NCBI GenBank assembly: GCA_965199335.1
Contig: CBDAQZ010000004.1
Coordinates: forward strand, 310,001 to 374,000
DNA from: CBDAQV01 sp965199335
GTDB lineage: Bacteria > Pseudomonadota > Alphaproteobacteria > CALMVH01
DNA: 64,000 nucleotides
Reading direction: 5' to 3'
Within the stretch, counting starts at the first letter, position 1, and every line of letters begins with the position of its first letter. Position numbers and translations under genes: made by a program. The notes beneath the pieces are model-generated. The model saw only the letters and a list, made by a program, of their open reading frames with translations, made no database searches and was not told the origin of the DNA. Positions 9,076-17,631 of the stretch are shown in pieces.

Positions 9076-9197
9076 AACAAACATTTAGTGCGTTACGCAT
9101 AGAAATAGGCTAGATTTAAACAGGATTGCAGCTTGCGACTTTTCAGGCATTCGTCATTTTGGTGAGACGCGAAGTCGCTCTTACCGGAGACATGGAA

Positions 9198-10202
9198 ATG
9201 CAAAAGCGCAAACTTGGAAATGACGGTCTGGAAGTTTCGGCACTAGGCCTTGGATGCATGGGCCTCAGCTTCGGCCTGGGTCCGGCGACCGAAAAGGAAG
9301 CGGCGATCAAACTGATCCGCCTGGCCTTCGAACGCGGCGTGAACTTCTTCGACACCGCCGAGATCTATGGACCTTTCACCAACGAGGAACTTGTCGGCGA
9401 GGCCCTGGCGCCGTTCCGCGACCAGGCGGTGATCGCAACCAAGTTCGGGTTCGACACCGGCCAGGGACTTAGCCTCGACGGCAAGCGGCAGCAGAGCCTG
9501 AACAGCAAACCGGATCATATCCGTGAAGTGGTAGAGGCTTCGCTGAAACGGTTGAGGACCGATCGCATCGATCTGCTTTACCAGCACCGCGTCGATCCCG
9601 ACGTGCCGATCGAAGATGTCGCCGGCGCCGTCAAGGAGCTGATCTGGGAAGGCAAGGTCAAACATTTCGGTCTGTCGGAAGCCGGCGTGCAGACGATACG
9701 CCGCGCGCATGCGGTCCAACCGGTCGCAGCGCTGCAGAGCGAGTATTCGCTGTGGTGGCGCGAGCCCGAGGCCGAGGTGATCCCGACACTCGAGGAACTC
9801 GGCATCGGCTTCGTCCCGTTCAGCCCGCTCGGCAAGGGATTCCTGACCGGTGCGATCAGCGAGACGACGACATTCGGCACTGGCGATTTCCGCAACATCG
9901 TTCCGCGTTTCTCCACCCATGCCCGCAAGGCGAATCAGGGGCTGATCGATCTGCTCGGCAAGATCGCAGTCGACCGGAAGATCACACCGGCCCAGATCGC
10001 GCTGGCATGGCTGCTGGCCCAGAAACCCTGGATCGCCCCGATCCCCGGTACCACCAAATCACACAGGCTGGAAGAAAATCTGGGTGCGGCAGCAGTCGAA
10101 CTGACCGCCGCCGACCTGCGCGAGATCGATGAAACCCTGGCGGGGATCGAGGTGACGGGGGAACGCTATCCGGAGCATCTGCAGAAAATGGTGGGACGCT
10201 GA
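9198..10202 (+). CDS. Aldo-keto reductase
   Basis: A 334-residue NADPH-dependent aldo-keto reductase, TIM-barrel fold, predicted to reduce aldehydes or ketones in the cytoplasm. Visible family features are GCMGLSFGLG near the start, FFDTAEIYGPFTNEELVGEAL (catalytic Asp and Tyr), ATKFGFDTG (Lys) and LLYQHRVDP (His), plus the cofactor-binding WLLAQKPWIAPIPGTTK near the C-terminus. It belongs to the YakC/AKR13-like group. ATG 9198 is chosen because GGAG sits eight bases upstream; ATG 9192 is too close to that site. The adjacent divergent AraC gene is the likely regulator. A terminator-like structure follows the stop. Confidence 0.93.
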   Translation: MQKRKLGNDGLEVSALGLGCMGLSFGLGPATEKEAAIKLIRLAFERGVNFFDTAEIYGPFTNEELVGEALAPFRDQAVIATKFGFDTGQGLSLDGKRQQSLNSKPDHIREVVEASLKRLRTDRIDLLYQHRVDPDVPIEDVAGAVKELIWEGKVKHFGLSEAGVQTIRRAHAVQPVAALQSEYSLWWREPEAEVIPTLEELGIGFVPFSPLGKGFLTGAISETTTFGTGDFRNIVPRFSTHARKANQGLIDLLGKIAVDRKITPAQIALAWLLAQKPWIAPIPGTTKSHRLEENLGAAAVELTAADLREIDETLAGIEVTGERYPEHLQKMVGR

Positions 10203-10214
10203 CGGAAGCTATCC

Positions 10215-10276
10215 GGCAGGGCTTATGCCGATCATGGTGGATGTACGCCGGCTCCACCGGATCGGAATGCCCTGCC
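10215..10276 (+). other. Long imperfect hairpin after the aldo-keto reductase gene
   Basis: GGCAGGGC (10215-10222), CCGATC (10228-10233) and GGTGGA (10236-10241) pair in order with GCCCTGCC (10269-10276), GATCGG (10260-10265) and TCCACC (10253-10258). That makes about 20 base pairs with small bulges and an 11-base loop. It lies 13 bases after the aldo-keto reductase stop. No T-run follows directly. Its right arm overlaps the left arm of the terminator at 10274, so the two structures exclude each other. It could be a REP-like extragenic palindrome or an mRNA-stabilising or antiterminator structure. Confidence 0.55.
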
Positions 10277-10330
10277 TGCCCCGCATGCGAACAAATCATA
10301 CCCGGACAAACGCGATGGGCAGGCTTTTTT
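10274..10330 (+). terminator. Rho-independent terminator candidate
   Basis: GCCTGCCC (10274-10281) pairs perfectly with GGGCAGGC (10317-10324), followed at once by six T residues (10325-10330). The 35-base loop is long for an intrinsic terminator. It would end the aldo-keto reductase transcript before the kinase gene. Confidence 0.5.
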
Positions 10331-10479
10331 AATACATCCCCTTCAATGATGGCGGATGACCCTCGATTACGCTCTGCCGAACATGTTGCACGATATTCCG
10401 ACATGAAATGATCCATGCGTAATCAGGAGCTGTCCTTCATATCCGCAGTGGTTTTTTCAAATGAAGCCAGGATCGTCGG

Positions 10480-13400
10480 ATGAAGTGCAGACCATCGCAT
10501 TCACTGCAAATGACCTGTTCGGTCGCTGTGATTTTGTTTGCGACAGTCGACCTGGCATATCGTCGTGTGGGAGCCACAGCGAGTACCGGTCTCTTTTCGT
10601 CGACCAGCATGATTGCGACCAATGTAGCCATCTGTTTGATGCTGGCCGGGGTCGCCCTGGGAGCGTTGCAGTATCGGCGGCGGCTATCGACCGGGCTGGG
10701 GATCGGCATCCTTGCTACCGGATTGGCGGCGCTTGCGAATTACATAATCGTCGCCCTCTACAACCATGGCGCCCTGAGGCTGCAACCGCTTCCCGTTCAG
10801 ACGGGTTTCGCATGGTTTCAGATGATGCCCAATCTTGCCGGCGTTCTGGCATTGCTGGGGGTTTGCCTGATCCATATTTCATCGCGGCGGCTGACCCGCC
10901 GCTATATCGTTGTGATTGCCGCAATCGCCAGCATCATCGTTGCGCTTGGACTGATGGCGGTCCTGGACAAACTGGTACAGATACCTACGAACTTCGGCTG
11001 GAGCCACTTCACGCTGATGCATCTGCACACGGCTATTTGTATCGCCCTGCTGGGCATCGGGATCATGGCGTTCCTGCAGCAACAGCACACTCTGGTCCTC
11101 TGGTTGCCAGTATCGATCTTCATCGGCTTCGTTACTATCACGCTATGCCTTACCGCCGCCGTGCGCGACCAGGCGAATGTCAGGATCAAACTGCTGCTAC
11201 AGGCCGAAACGAACCACATCGCAGTTAAATTGAGCCTGCAGTTATCATCGGTCTACAGCTCCCTCGATCGTATGAGGAAGCGATGGGATGTTGCCGATGG
11301 AACGCCCCTGCCGTTATGGGAGGCAGATGCCCAATCGTACGTGGATAGCTTCCCCGCGCTCTCGGCAGTTTCGTTGACCAATAGCGACAAGGTGCTGATC
11401 GATACCCGCCCCATGGAGGGGCATCAGGCGTTGCTTGGCTACAAACTGGATTCCGATCCCGCCCGGGCGATGGTCATCGACCGTGTCCAGGCTACGGGAA
11501 AGCCGCAAACATCGCACATACTCCGACTGCGTACCGGCCAAAGAGGATTTCTGTACATCAACCAGCTGACCAGGGATGGAAAATTCGATGGCCTGCTGAT
11601 CGCGGTTCTTGAAGTCGAAAAGCTGTTTGGAAACGTCCTCGACGACGACAACAAGCAAAATTTCTCGGTCAGCATAAGAGAAAACGGCGCCCCGGCCTTC
11701 ACCAGCCTGCCAGCCGGCATGAAGATGGAGAACAAGTGGCAGGAAACCCTGGTGGTCCACGATTTGGGCATGAACTGGACGATCAGCATCGTACCTACCA
11801 GAAAATATCTTGCGGGCGCCGATCGGGATTCCCTGATCGCCTTCGCCATACTGACCGTCGGCATCGTCACGGCAGCCCTTATATCGCTTTGCACATACCT
11901 GGCACTGATCTGGCGCAATCAGACGAAACGACTGCAAAAGAGCGAAACGCTGAACAATGCCATTCTTGCCAATGCGGCTTCGACGATCGTAGCCGTCGAT
12001 CCCAGGGGCGGCACGCTGGTATTCAACCGCGCGGCGGAGAAATTGACCGGATACAGTGCCGACGACATCGTCGGAAAACGGACACCCGCTTTATGGCACG
12101 ATGAAACGGAGATCGCCCAGCACGCAGCGGAACTGACGGAGGAGTTCGGCCGCATGATCGAACCGGGCTTCGAAGTCTTCGTGACGCGCCCGCAATTATA
12201 TGGGTCGGAGACACGCGAGTGGACATTCGTCGGCAGGGATGGCCAGCGCTATCCGGTGGAAATGACCGTTACCGTCCTGCGCGACAACGCAGGAAAGATC
12301 AACGGCTACATGGGCATCGGACAGGATATCACGTTGCAGAAACGTCAGCATGAGGCCCTCAAGACCAGCGAGGAAACGTTTCGTTCTGCGATGGAAAACG
12401 CTTCGATCGGAATGGCCCTTGTCAGCCCCGGCGGCAACTGGCTCAAGGTCAACAAGGCATTGTGCGACATGCTGGGGTATGAAAGCGATGAGCTGCTGAA
12501 TCTTACATTCCAGAAGATCACCCATCCTGAAGATGTCGAATCCAACATTGTCAGCCTGAAAAAAATCCTGAGCGGCGAGATAGAGTCGCTGGAAACCGAA
12601 AAGCGCTACATACACAAGAACGGTCATTCCGTCTGGTCGCTACTCAACGTATCGCTGGTGCGCAAAGCCGATGGATCGCCGAACTACATGATCACTCAGG
12701 TCCTGAATATCAGCGAGCGCAAGCAGATCGAGCAGATGAAGGATGAATTCGTTTCGGTCGTGAGCCATGAGCTGCGCACGCCGCTGACGTCGATCCGTGG
12801 CTCGCTCGGCCTCATCACCGGCGCCTTGTCGAAAGAACTTCCCCCTCACCTGCTTAACCTGGTTTCGATCGCTCACAAGAATTCCGAGCGCCTGATCCTG
12901 CTGATCAACGATATCCTGGATATCGACAAGATCGCCGCCGGAAAGATGCGTTTCGACATGAAGCATGAATCCGTTGCGTGGCTCATGCAGCAGGCGGTCG
13001 ATGCCAATCGCGCCTATGGCGAGAAGTTCGATGTCGCCATCCAGCTAGAGCCGGTAGACAAATCGTTGATGATAACGGTCGACGTCAATCGCTTCATGCA
13101 GATCCTATCCAACCTGTTGTCCAATGCCACCAAGTTTTCCAGGCCCGGTACGATCGTGAAATTGATCGTAACCGCACGTGATAACCACGTGCGGATCAGT
13201 GTTCAGGACCGGGGATATGGCATTCCCAAGGATTTCCAGTTCCGCATCTTCGGGAAGTTTCTGCAGGCCGATTCTTCGGTCCGCCGCGAGCAGGGCGGGA
13301 CGGGTCTCGGCCTTCACATCACCAAGGAGATCGTCGTCCATATGGGCGGCACGATCGGCTTCGAATCCGCGATCGACCAGGGCTCGACATTCTGGATCGA

Positions 13401-14202
13401 GTTCCCGGATACCTCCGCCAGGCTTGGCTACAAAGTTTGCCCAGGCGATACGCGTCAGCGCATACTGATCTGCGAAGACGACGGCGATGTCGCCCTGGTG
13501 CTCAGGAAACAGATACAGGATGCGGGCTTCGATACCGATATCGCCTACAGCATCGCCGCCGCGCGAATTTCCATGCTGACGACTATCTATGCAGCAATCA
13601 CCCTGGATCTGAGCTTTCCGAATGAGGATGGAATCGATTTCATCCGTGAATTGCGTTCCGACCCGGCAACGGCCGATATCCCAATCGTCGTCGTCTCGGC
13701 ATGGACCGAGGAAGGACGCCAGCGCCTGGGCGGCGACGCGATCGGTATCGTCGACTGGCTTAAAAAACCTCTGGACGAAAATCAGCTGCTTAGGGCCCTG
13801 CAACGGACTACCGATGCCGGTCATGCGGCAAAGCCGCGCATATTGCATGTCGAGGACGATCGCGACCTCAGCAACGTCCTGGCCACTGTGCTCAGCGACA
13901 GGGCGGAGCTGGTCAATGTCACGACGCTACAGGAAGCGAAGGTTCATCTGCAGAGGGATGATTTCGTCCTGGTGATTCTCGATGTCGGCTTGCCCGATGG
14001 CAATGGGCTCGCTTTGCTGAACGACATGCAGGCCCTGACTCGCAATCCAGTACCGGTCCTGATCCTGTCTGCCGAAGAAACCCCCGCCGATATCACGGCT
14101 CGCGTCTCGGGCGCGTTGGTCAAGTCGCGCATGTCGGAAACGAAGATCGTCGAAACCATCCTGTCCCTGATCAAGAACAGCGCAAAACCCGATGAGGCGT
14201 GA
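10480..14202 (+). CDS. Membrane hybrid histidine kinase with two receiver domains
   Basis: A 1240-residue sensor kinase. About seven hydrophobic segments occupy residues 10-230, an extracytoplasmic CHASE-like sensing region spans about 230-450, and an eighth membrane segment lies near 455-480. Then follow two PAS domains (about 485-610 and 630-745), a dimerisation domain with phospho-acceptor His763 in VVSHELRTPLTSIRGS, and an ATPase domain with NLLSNATKFS, DRGYGIP and GGTGLGL. Two receiver domains follow, with Asp1043 (TLDLSF) and Asp1168 (ILDVGLPDG). There is no histidine phosphotransfer or DNA-binding domain, so output must go through a separate protein. It ends eight bases from the end of a convergent second hybrid kinase. 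AGGA upstream of the ATG supports the start. Confidence 0.92.
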   Translation: MKCRPSHSLQMTCSVAVILFATVDLAYRRVGATASTGLFSSTSMIATNVAICLMLAGVALGALQYRRRLSTGLGIGILATGLAALANYIIVALYNHGALRLQPLPVQTGFAWFQMMPNLAGVLALLGVCLIHISSRRLTRRYIVVIAAIASIIVALGLMAVLDKLVQIPTNFGWSHFTLMHLHTAICIALLGIGIMAFLQQQHTLVLWLPVSIFIGFVTITLCLTAAVRDQANVRIKLLLQAETNHIAVKLSLQLSSVYSSLDRMRKRWDVADGTPLPLWEADAQSYVDSFPALSAVSLTNSDKVLIDTRPMEGHQALLGYKLDSDPARAMVIDRVQATGKPQTSHILRLRTGQRGFLYINQLTRDGKFDGLLIAVLEVEKLFGNVLDDDNKQNFSVSIRENGAPAFTSLPAGMKMENKWQETLVVHDLGMNWTISIVPTRKYLAGADRDSLIAFAILTVGIVTAALISLCTYLALIWRNQTKRLQKSETLNNAILANAASTIVAVDPRGGTLVFNRAAEKLTGYSADDIVGKRTPALWHDETEIAQHAAELTEEFGRMIEPGFEVFVTRPQLYGSETREWTFVGRDGQRYPVEMTVTVLRDNAGKINGYMGIGQDITLQKRQHEALKTSEETFRSAMENASIGMALVSPGGNWLKVNKALCDMLGYESDELLNLTFQKITHPEDVESNIVSLKKILSGEIESLETEKRYIHKNGHSVWSLLNVSLVRKADGSPNYMITQVLNISERKQIEQMKDEFVSVVSHELRTPLTSIRGSLGLITGALSKELPPHLLNLVSIAHKNSERLILLINDILDIDKIAAGKMRFDMKHESVAWLMQQAVDANRAYGEKFDVAIQLEPVDKSLMITVDVNRFMQILSNLLSNATKFSRPGTIVKLIVTARDNHVRISVQDRGYGIPKDFQFRIFGKFLQADSSVRREQGGTGLGLHITKEIVVHMGGTIGFESAIDQGSTFWIEFPDTSARLGYKVCPGDTRQRILICEDDGDVALVLRKQIQDAGFDTDIAYSIAAARISMLTTIYAAITLDLSFPNEDGIDFIRELRSDPATADIPIVVVSAWTEEGRQRLGGDAIGIVDWLKKPLDENQLLRALQRTTDAGHAAKPRILHVEDDRDLSNVLATVLSDRAELVNVTTLQEAKVHLQRDDFVLVILDVGLPDGNGLALLNDMQALTRNPVPVLILSAEETPADITARVSGALVKSRMSETKIVETILSLIKNSAKPDEA

Positions 14203-14210
14203 ACCGCTTT

Positions 14211-15764
14211 CTAATTCGCACGGGTGAGCGCCTTTATCCGGTTTGTCAGCGCATCCATCGCAAACGGCTTTGTCAGCACATGCATGCCGGGAGCGAGCTG
14301 GCCATCGTTCAGTACGGCATTTTCAGCGTATCCGGTTATGAACAGTACTTTCAGGTCCGGTCGTACCGCGCGGCCCGCGTCCGCCACCTGCCGGCCATTC
14401 AACCCGCCCGGAAGGCCGACATCGCTGATAAGCAGATCGATCGGCGTATCGGATTCAAGTATCCTGAGACCCGCCATTCCGTCCGTTGCCTCGATCGCCG
14501 TATAGCCAAGGTCCTCGATAGCCTCCGTCACCAACATGCGAACGCTCGGCTCGTCATCCACGACCAGCACCGTTTTCTCTTCGGCGGCGTGTGGCGAAAC
14601 CGTCAATTCCGCAGGAGCGGCGGGGGATTCGACCTCACCCATATGGCGCGGGAAATAGAGGCGGAGCACGCTACCGCGGCCGGGTTCCGAGGTGATGTGG
14701 ACATGGCCATTCGACTGCCTTACGAAACCATAGATCATCGAAAGTCCAAGGCCCGTTCCCATGCCGATCGGCTTGGTGGTGAAGAACGGGTCGAAGGCAC
14801 GGGCCTTGACCTCTGGCGACATGCCGATACCGTCATCCGAAACTGCGAGGGAGATATACTCGCCAGCCGGCAGATCGCATTCGGCGGCGGCGCGGTTGTC
14901 AAGATAGAGATTGGCGGTTTCGATGGTGAGCGTCCCCCCGCCCGGCATAGCATCGCGCGCATTGATGCATAAGTTCAGCAGGGAATTCTCGAGCTGGCTT
15001 TGATCGGCGCGCGTCGTCCAGAGCTGGGGCTCGACGACCGACTTTATGACGATCTGCGGCCCTACCGTGCGGCGGATCAGGTCTTCCATCCCGGCGATCA
15101 GGCGATTGACGTCGGTCGGCTTCGGCTCAAGCGTCTGCCGGCGCGAAAAAGCCAACAGGCGATGCGTCAGGGCGGCGGCGCGCTTGGCGGCGCTATGAGC
15201 CGTATCGATGTAGCGGCCCAGCTCGTTGGTCCGGCCCTGCGCCACGCGGACCTGCAGAAGCTCCAGGCTGCCCATGATCCCGACCAGCAGATTATTGAAA
15301 TCGTGAGCCAGGCCACCGGTAAGCTGGCCGACCGCTTCCATCTTCTGGCTTTGGCGCAATGTCTCTTCGGCCCTGGCCAGCAACGCCTCCGCGCGCAAGC
15401 GGGCGCTGATATCCTGGGCCTGGTGGAACGCGCCGATGATCTTGCCCTGAGCGTCGCGCAGCGGCGAGTAATTGATTTCCCAATAGGGCCTGTTCAGATG
15501 AGGATCGCCGAATTCCTCGACGACGGAAAATTGTTCGCCCTGCAACGCACGCGTCATGAAGCCCCTCATGATGGGCGCCTGTTCCGGCAGGAATAAATCC
15601 GGGAATACATCTCCCAGCTTCACCCGGTAGGCATAGATCCGGTAGAATTCGTCGCTATGGGCCTGGTTGAACCCGATCAGGCGGAAGTCCAGATCAAAGG
15701 CGCATATGGGTTCGCGTCCGGACTGGACGATATTTTCCCAAAGCGTCATTGGCTGTTCGGTCAT
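14211..15764 (-). CDS. Soluble PAS hybrid histidine kinase with C-terminal receiver
   Basis: A 517-residue cytoplasmic hybrid kinase. A PAS domain (about residues 5-125, FDLDFRLIGFNQAH) is followed by a HisKA domain with His154 in GGLAHDFNNLL, the form typical of the NtrB/FixL-like class. An ATPase domain (NLCINARDAMPGGG, DDGIGM, GTGLGLSMIYGF) and a receiver domain with phospho-acceptor Asp448 (LLISDVGLPGG) complete it. There is no membrane segment. ATG 15764 is preferred over the TTG at 15800, which has no ribosome-binding site. No response regulator with an output domain is adjacent. The PAS ligand cannot be read from the sequence. Confidence 0.92.
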   Translation of the reverse strand: MTEQPMTLWENIVQSGREPICAFDLDFRLIGFNQAHSDEFYRIYAYRVKLGDVFPDLFLPEQAPIMRGFMTRALQGEQFSVVEEFGDPHLNRPYWEINYSPLRDAQGKIIGAFHQAQDISARLRAEALLARAEETLRQSQKMEAVGQLTGGLAHDFNNLLVGIMGSLELLQVRVAQGRTNELGRYIDTAHSAAKRAAALTHRLLAFSRRQTLEPKPTDVNRLIAGMEDLIRRTVGPQIVIKSVVEPQLWTTRADQSQLENSLLNLCINARDAMPGGGTLTIETANLYLDNRAAAECDLPAGEYISLAVSDDGIGMSPEVKARAFDPFFTTKPIGMGTGLGLSMIYGFVRQSNGHVHITSEPGRGSVLRLYFPRHMGEVESPAAPAELTVSPHAAEEKTVLVVDDEPSVRMLVTEAIEDLGYTAIEATDGMAGLRILESDTPIDLLISDVGLPGGLNGRQVADAGRAVRPDLKVLFITGYAENAVLNDGQLAPGMHVLTKPFAMDALTNRIKALTRAN

Positions 15765-15876
15765 GCCTGCCTGCCAGGGTTGCTGGACATAAAATTTCAA
15801 TTGCCTACACCAGGAAAAATTGCATCCCAGCCATCAACAAGCCATTAAAAAGTAGCGGAAAGAGAAATTGCGCCTG

Positions 15877-16434
15877 CTATCGGACAGCAGGTGGCTTTTT
15901 CCGGCAGAGGCACGATGTCATGCTTTCGAATACGCCATCGCGCCGGATCAGGGCATGGTATAGCGCCGCGCCGAGGTGAACGGTCACCGTCGCGAAGAGC
16001 AGATAGGCAAGATAGGTATGCGTCTGGCGCAGGGCGGCATACAGCATGGGGTTCTGCGGCAGGATCGGCGGCAGGTGCACCGGTCCGTACAACACGATAG
16101 GGTAACGAGCCGCCGAAAGCATGCCCCAGCCGACCAAGGGCAGGGCGAACATCAGCGCGTAAAGTGCGAGATGGGACGCATGCGCCGCGAATTTCTGGAT
16201 GCGCGGCAGGTCGCCGGGCAATGGCGGCGGCTTGTTGAACATCCTGTTCACCGACCGCACCACGACCAGTGCCAGTATGGCGATGCCTAGCGGCTTGTGA
16301 ATCGATACCAGCAGGTGATAGTGGCGCACCGATGTCACCATGAAGACGCCGATGAACAGCATCGCCACGATCATGGCGGCCATCGTCCAGTGCAGCACGC
16401 GGGAAAAGAGGGTGAATGATCTGCCTTCGTTCAT
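15877..16434 (-). CDS. Cytochrome b561
   Basis: A 185-residue integral membrane di-heme cytochrome of the bacterial b561 family with four membrane segments. Candidate heme-ligand histidines are visible in SRVLHWTMAAM, SIHKPLGIA, AHASHLALYALM and ATVTVHLGAALYHALI. It would pass electrons from the quinone pool to a periplasmic acceptor. Its start codon overlaps the stop of the catalase-like gene (ATGA), so the two are translationally coupled. That coupling strongly suggests the cytochrome feeds electrons to the peroxidase. The C-terminus ends in a short basic tail. Confidence 0.93.
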   Translation of the reverse strand: MNEGRSFTLFSRVLHWTMAAMIVAMLFIGVFMVTSVRHYHLLVSIHKPLGIAILALVVVRSVNRMFNKPPPLPGDLPRIQKFAAHASHLALYALMFALPLVGWGMLSAARYPIVLYGPVHLPPILPQNPMLYAALRQTHTYLAYLLFATVTVHLGAALYHALIRRDGVFESMTSCLCRKKPPAVR

Positions 16435-17525
16435 GGCTTGGGCTCCGTCGTCACGGCGCTCGGTTCCTTTGGCTCGCCGCTACGCCTTGTATAGGATTTC
16501 GCATAGGCGGCCGACCGCGCGCTGAGAAGCGGATCGTCAGACGGCGCGATCCCGGCAGGCAGCACCAGCGGATCGAAATTGACGTCGCGGCAGGCGCCAT
16601 CGCTCTCGCCGTCGACATGGTCGATCGTCAATGTACCGGCGTCGATCGTCTCGCGGCCTTCCGGCCAGGCGATCGTTGCGTCGCCGGTAGGATCGCCCGG
16701 CTGCCCCAGTGTCAGTGCCAGACGCCATTTCAGCGGCCCCTTGGCGACCTGGTCGATCAGGGCGTCGAACAGATAGTTCTTGTCCTGCGGTTCGGGCGTG
16801 GCAGGCGCCGATGCCGGCTGCAACGGAATCATCGACCAGCGCACGGGCACGCCGTTTCCGCCGGCATCGACCAGACGAAAGGCATCGAGGCTGTTATAGC
16901 GCGCATCGCCAAAACCGGCTGTCGGTTTCTGGGCCATGATCTGCTTCAACGCGGCTCCCATCTCCGGATGCGCCGTCATGAAGGCAGACATCTTTGCAGG
17001 ATCGGGCTTGCCGGTGGCAGGATCGGGGGCCGATGCCACCAGCTCGGCATAGAAGTCCTCCGGCGTCCGCACGATGAAGACCGGGATGTTGTTCATGCCG
17101 GTACGCCATTCCTCGCCATCGGGCTGGACGAAGCGCAACGCCATGCTGCGCGGCGTATTGGGCATGTCTGGCATGTAGGGCTGGGTTCCCGCCAGGGCGA
17201 AGCGCCCCGTCACCGGCACGCGCCCGGCGGCGAAGACGCCTGCCTTCGAAACGCGCACGGCCTGCCCGGTGGCATCGAAGTAACCGCTGACGCAAACACC
17301 CTTGGCATGGTTGCGGCGGAACCCCGTATGAGGAGCGCCGGCGGATGCTTCCAGGACCGCGATGAACCGTGCCGGCGTCAGGCGGCCGGGCGTCAGCCAG
17401 CCACCCGCATAGGCAAAGCCGCCGACGCACAAAGCCATGATCACGCCGATCGCAGCCAGCCGCACTACGACGGCTAGCGTGCCGAGGGGCTTTGGCGTCT
17501 GCGATGGATTGGATGTATCGGGCAT
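16431..17525 (-). CDS. Catalase-related (SrpA-like) peroxidase, membrane-anchored
   Basis: A 364-residue heme protein of the small catalase (SrpA) family. Residues about 15-42 form a single membrane segment or uncleaved signal, which places the heme domain in the periplasm. The distal site is seen as GFRRNHAKGVCVSGYF (catalytic His73), followed by the family pattern PNTPRSMALRFVQPDG. Near the C-terminus LLSARSAAYAKSY gives the Arg and the proximal Tyr heme ligand. It is shorter than true catalases (about 480 or more residues) and therefore likely acts as a peroxidase. With the overlapping cytochrome b561 gene it probably forms a quinol peroxidase that detoxifies hydrogen peroxide outside the membrane. 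Confidence 0.92.
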   Translation of the reverse strand: MPDTSNPSQTPKPLGTLAVVVRLAAIGVIMALCVGGFAYAGGWLTPGRLTPARFIAVLEASAGAPHTGFRRNHAKGVCVSGYFDATGQAVRVSKAGVFAAGRVPVTGRFALAGTQPYMPDMPNTPRSMALRFVQPDGEEWRTGMNNIPVFIVRTPEDFYAELVASAPDPATGKPDPAKMSAFMTAHPEMGAALKQIMAQKPTAGFGDARYNSLDAFRLVDAGGNGVPVRWSMIPLQPASAPATPEPQDKNYLFDALIDQVAKGPLKWRLALTLGQPGDPTGDATIAWPEGRETIDAGTLTIDHVDGESDGACRDVNFDPLVLPAGIAPSDDPLLSARSAAYAKSYTRRSGEPKEPSAVTTEPKP

Positions 17526-17631
17526 ACGCTGTCTCTCGATCTTATTGTGAGTATTGGTGCGCTTGCGACATCACTTATATTGCAAGGCCCGTCTATCGCA
17601 ACCGCCTTGTAATTGTGGCTGGCTAACCCGG

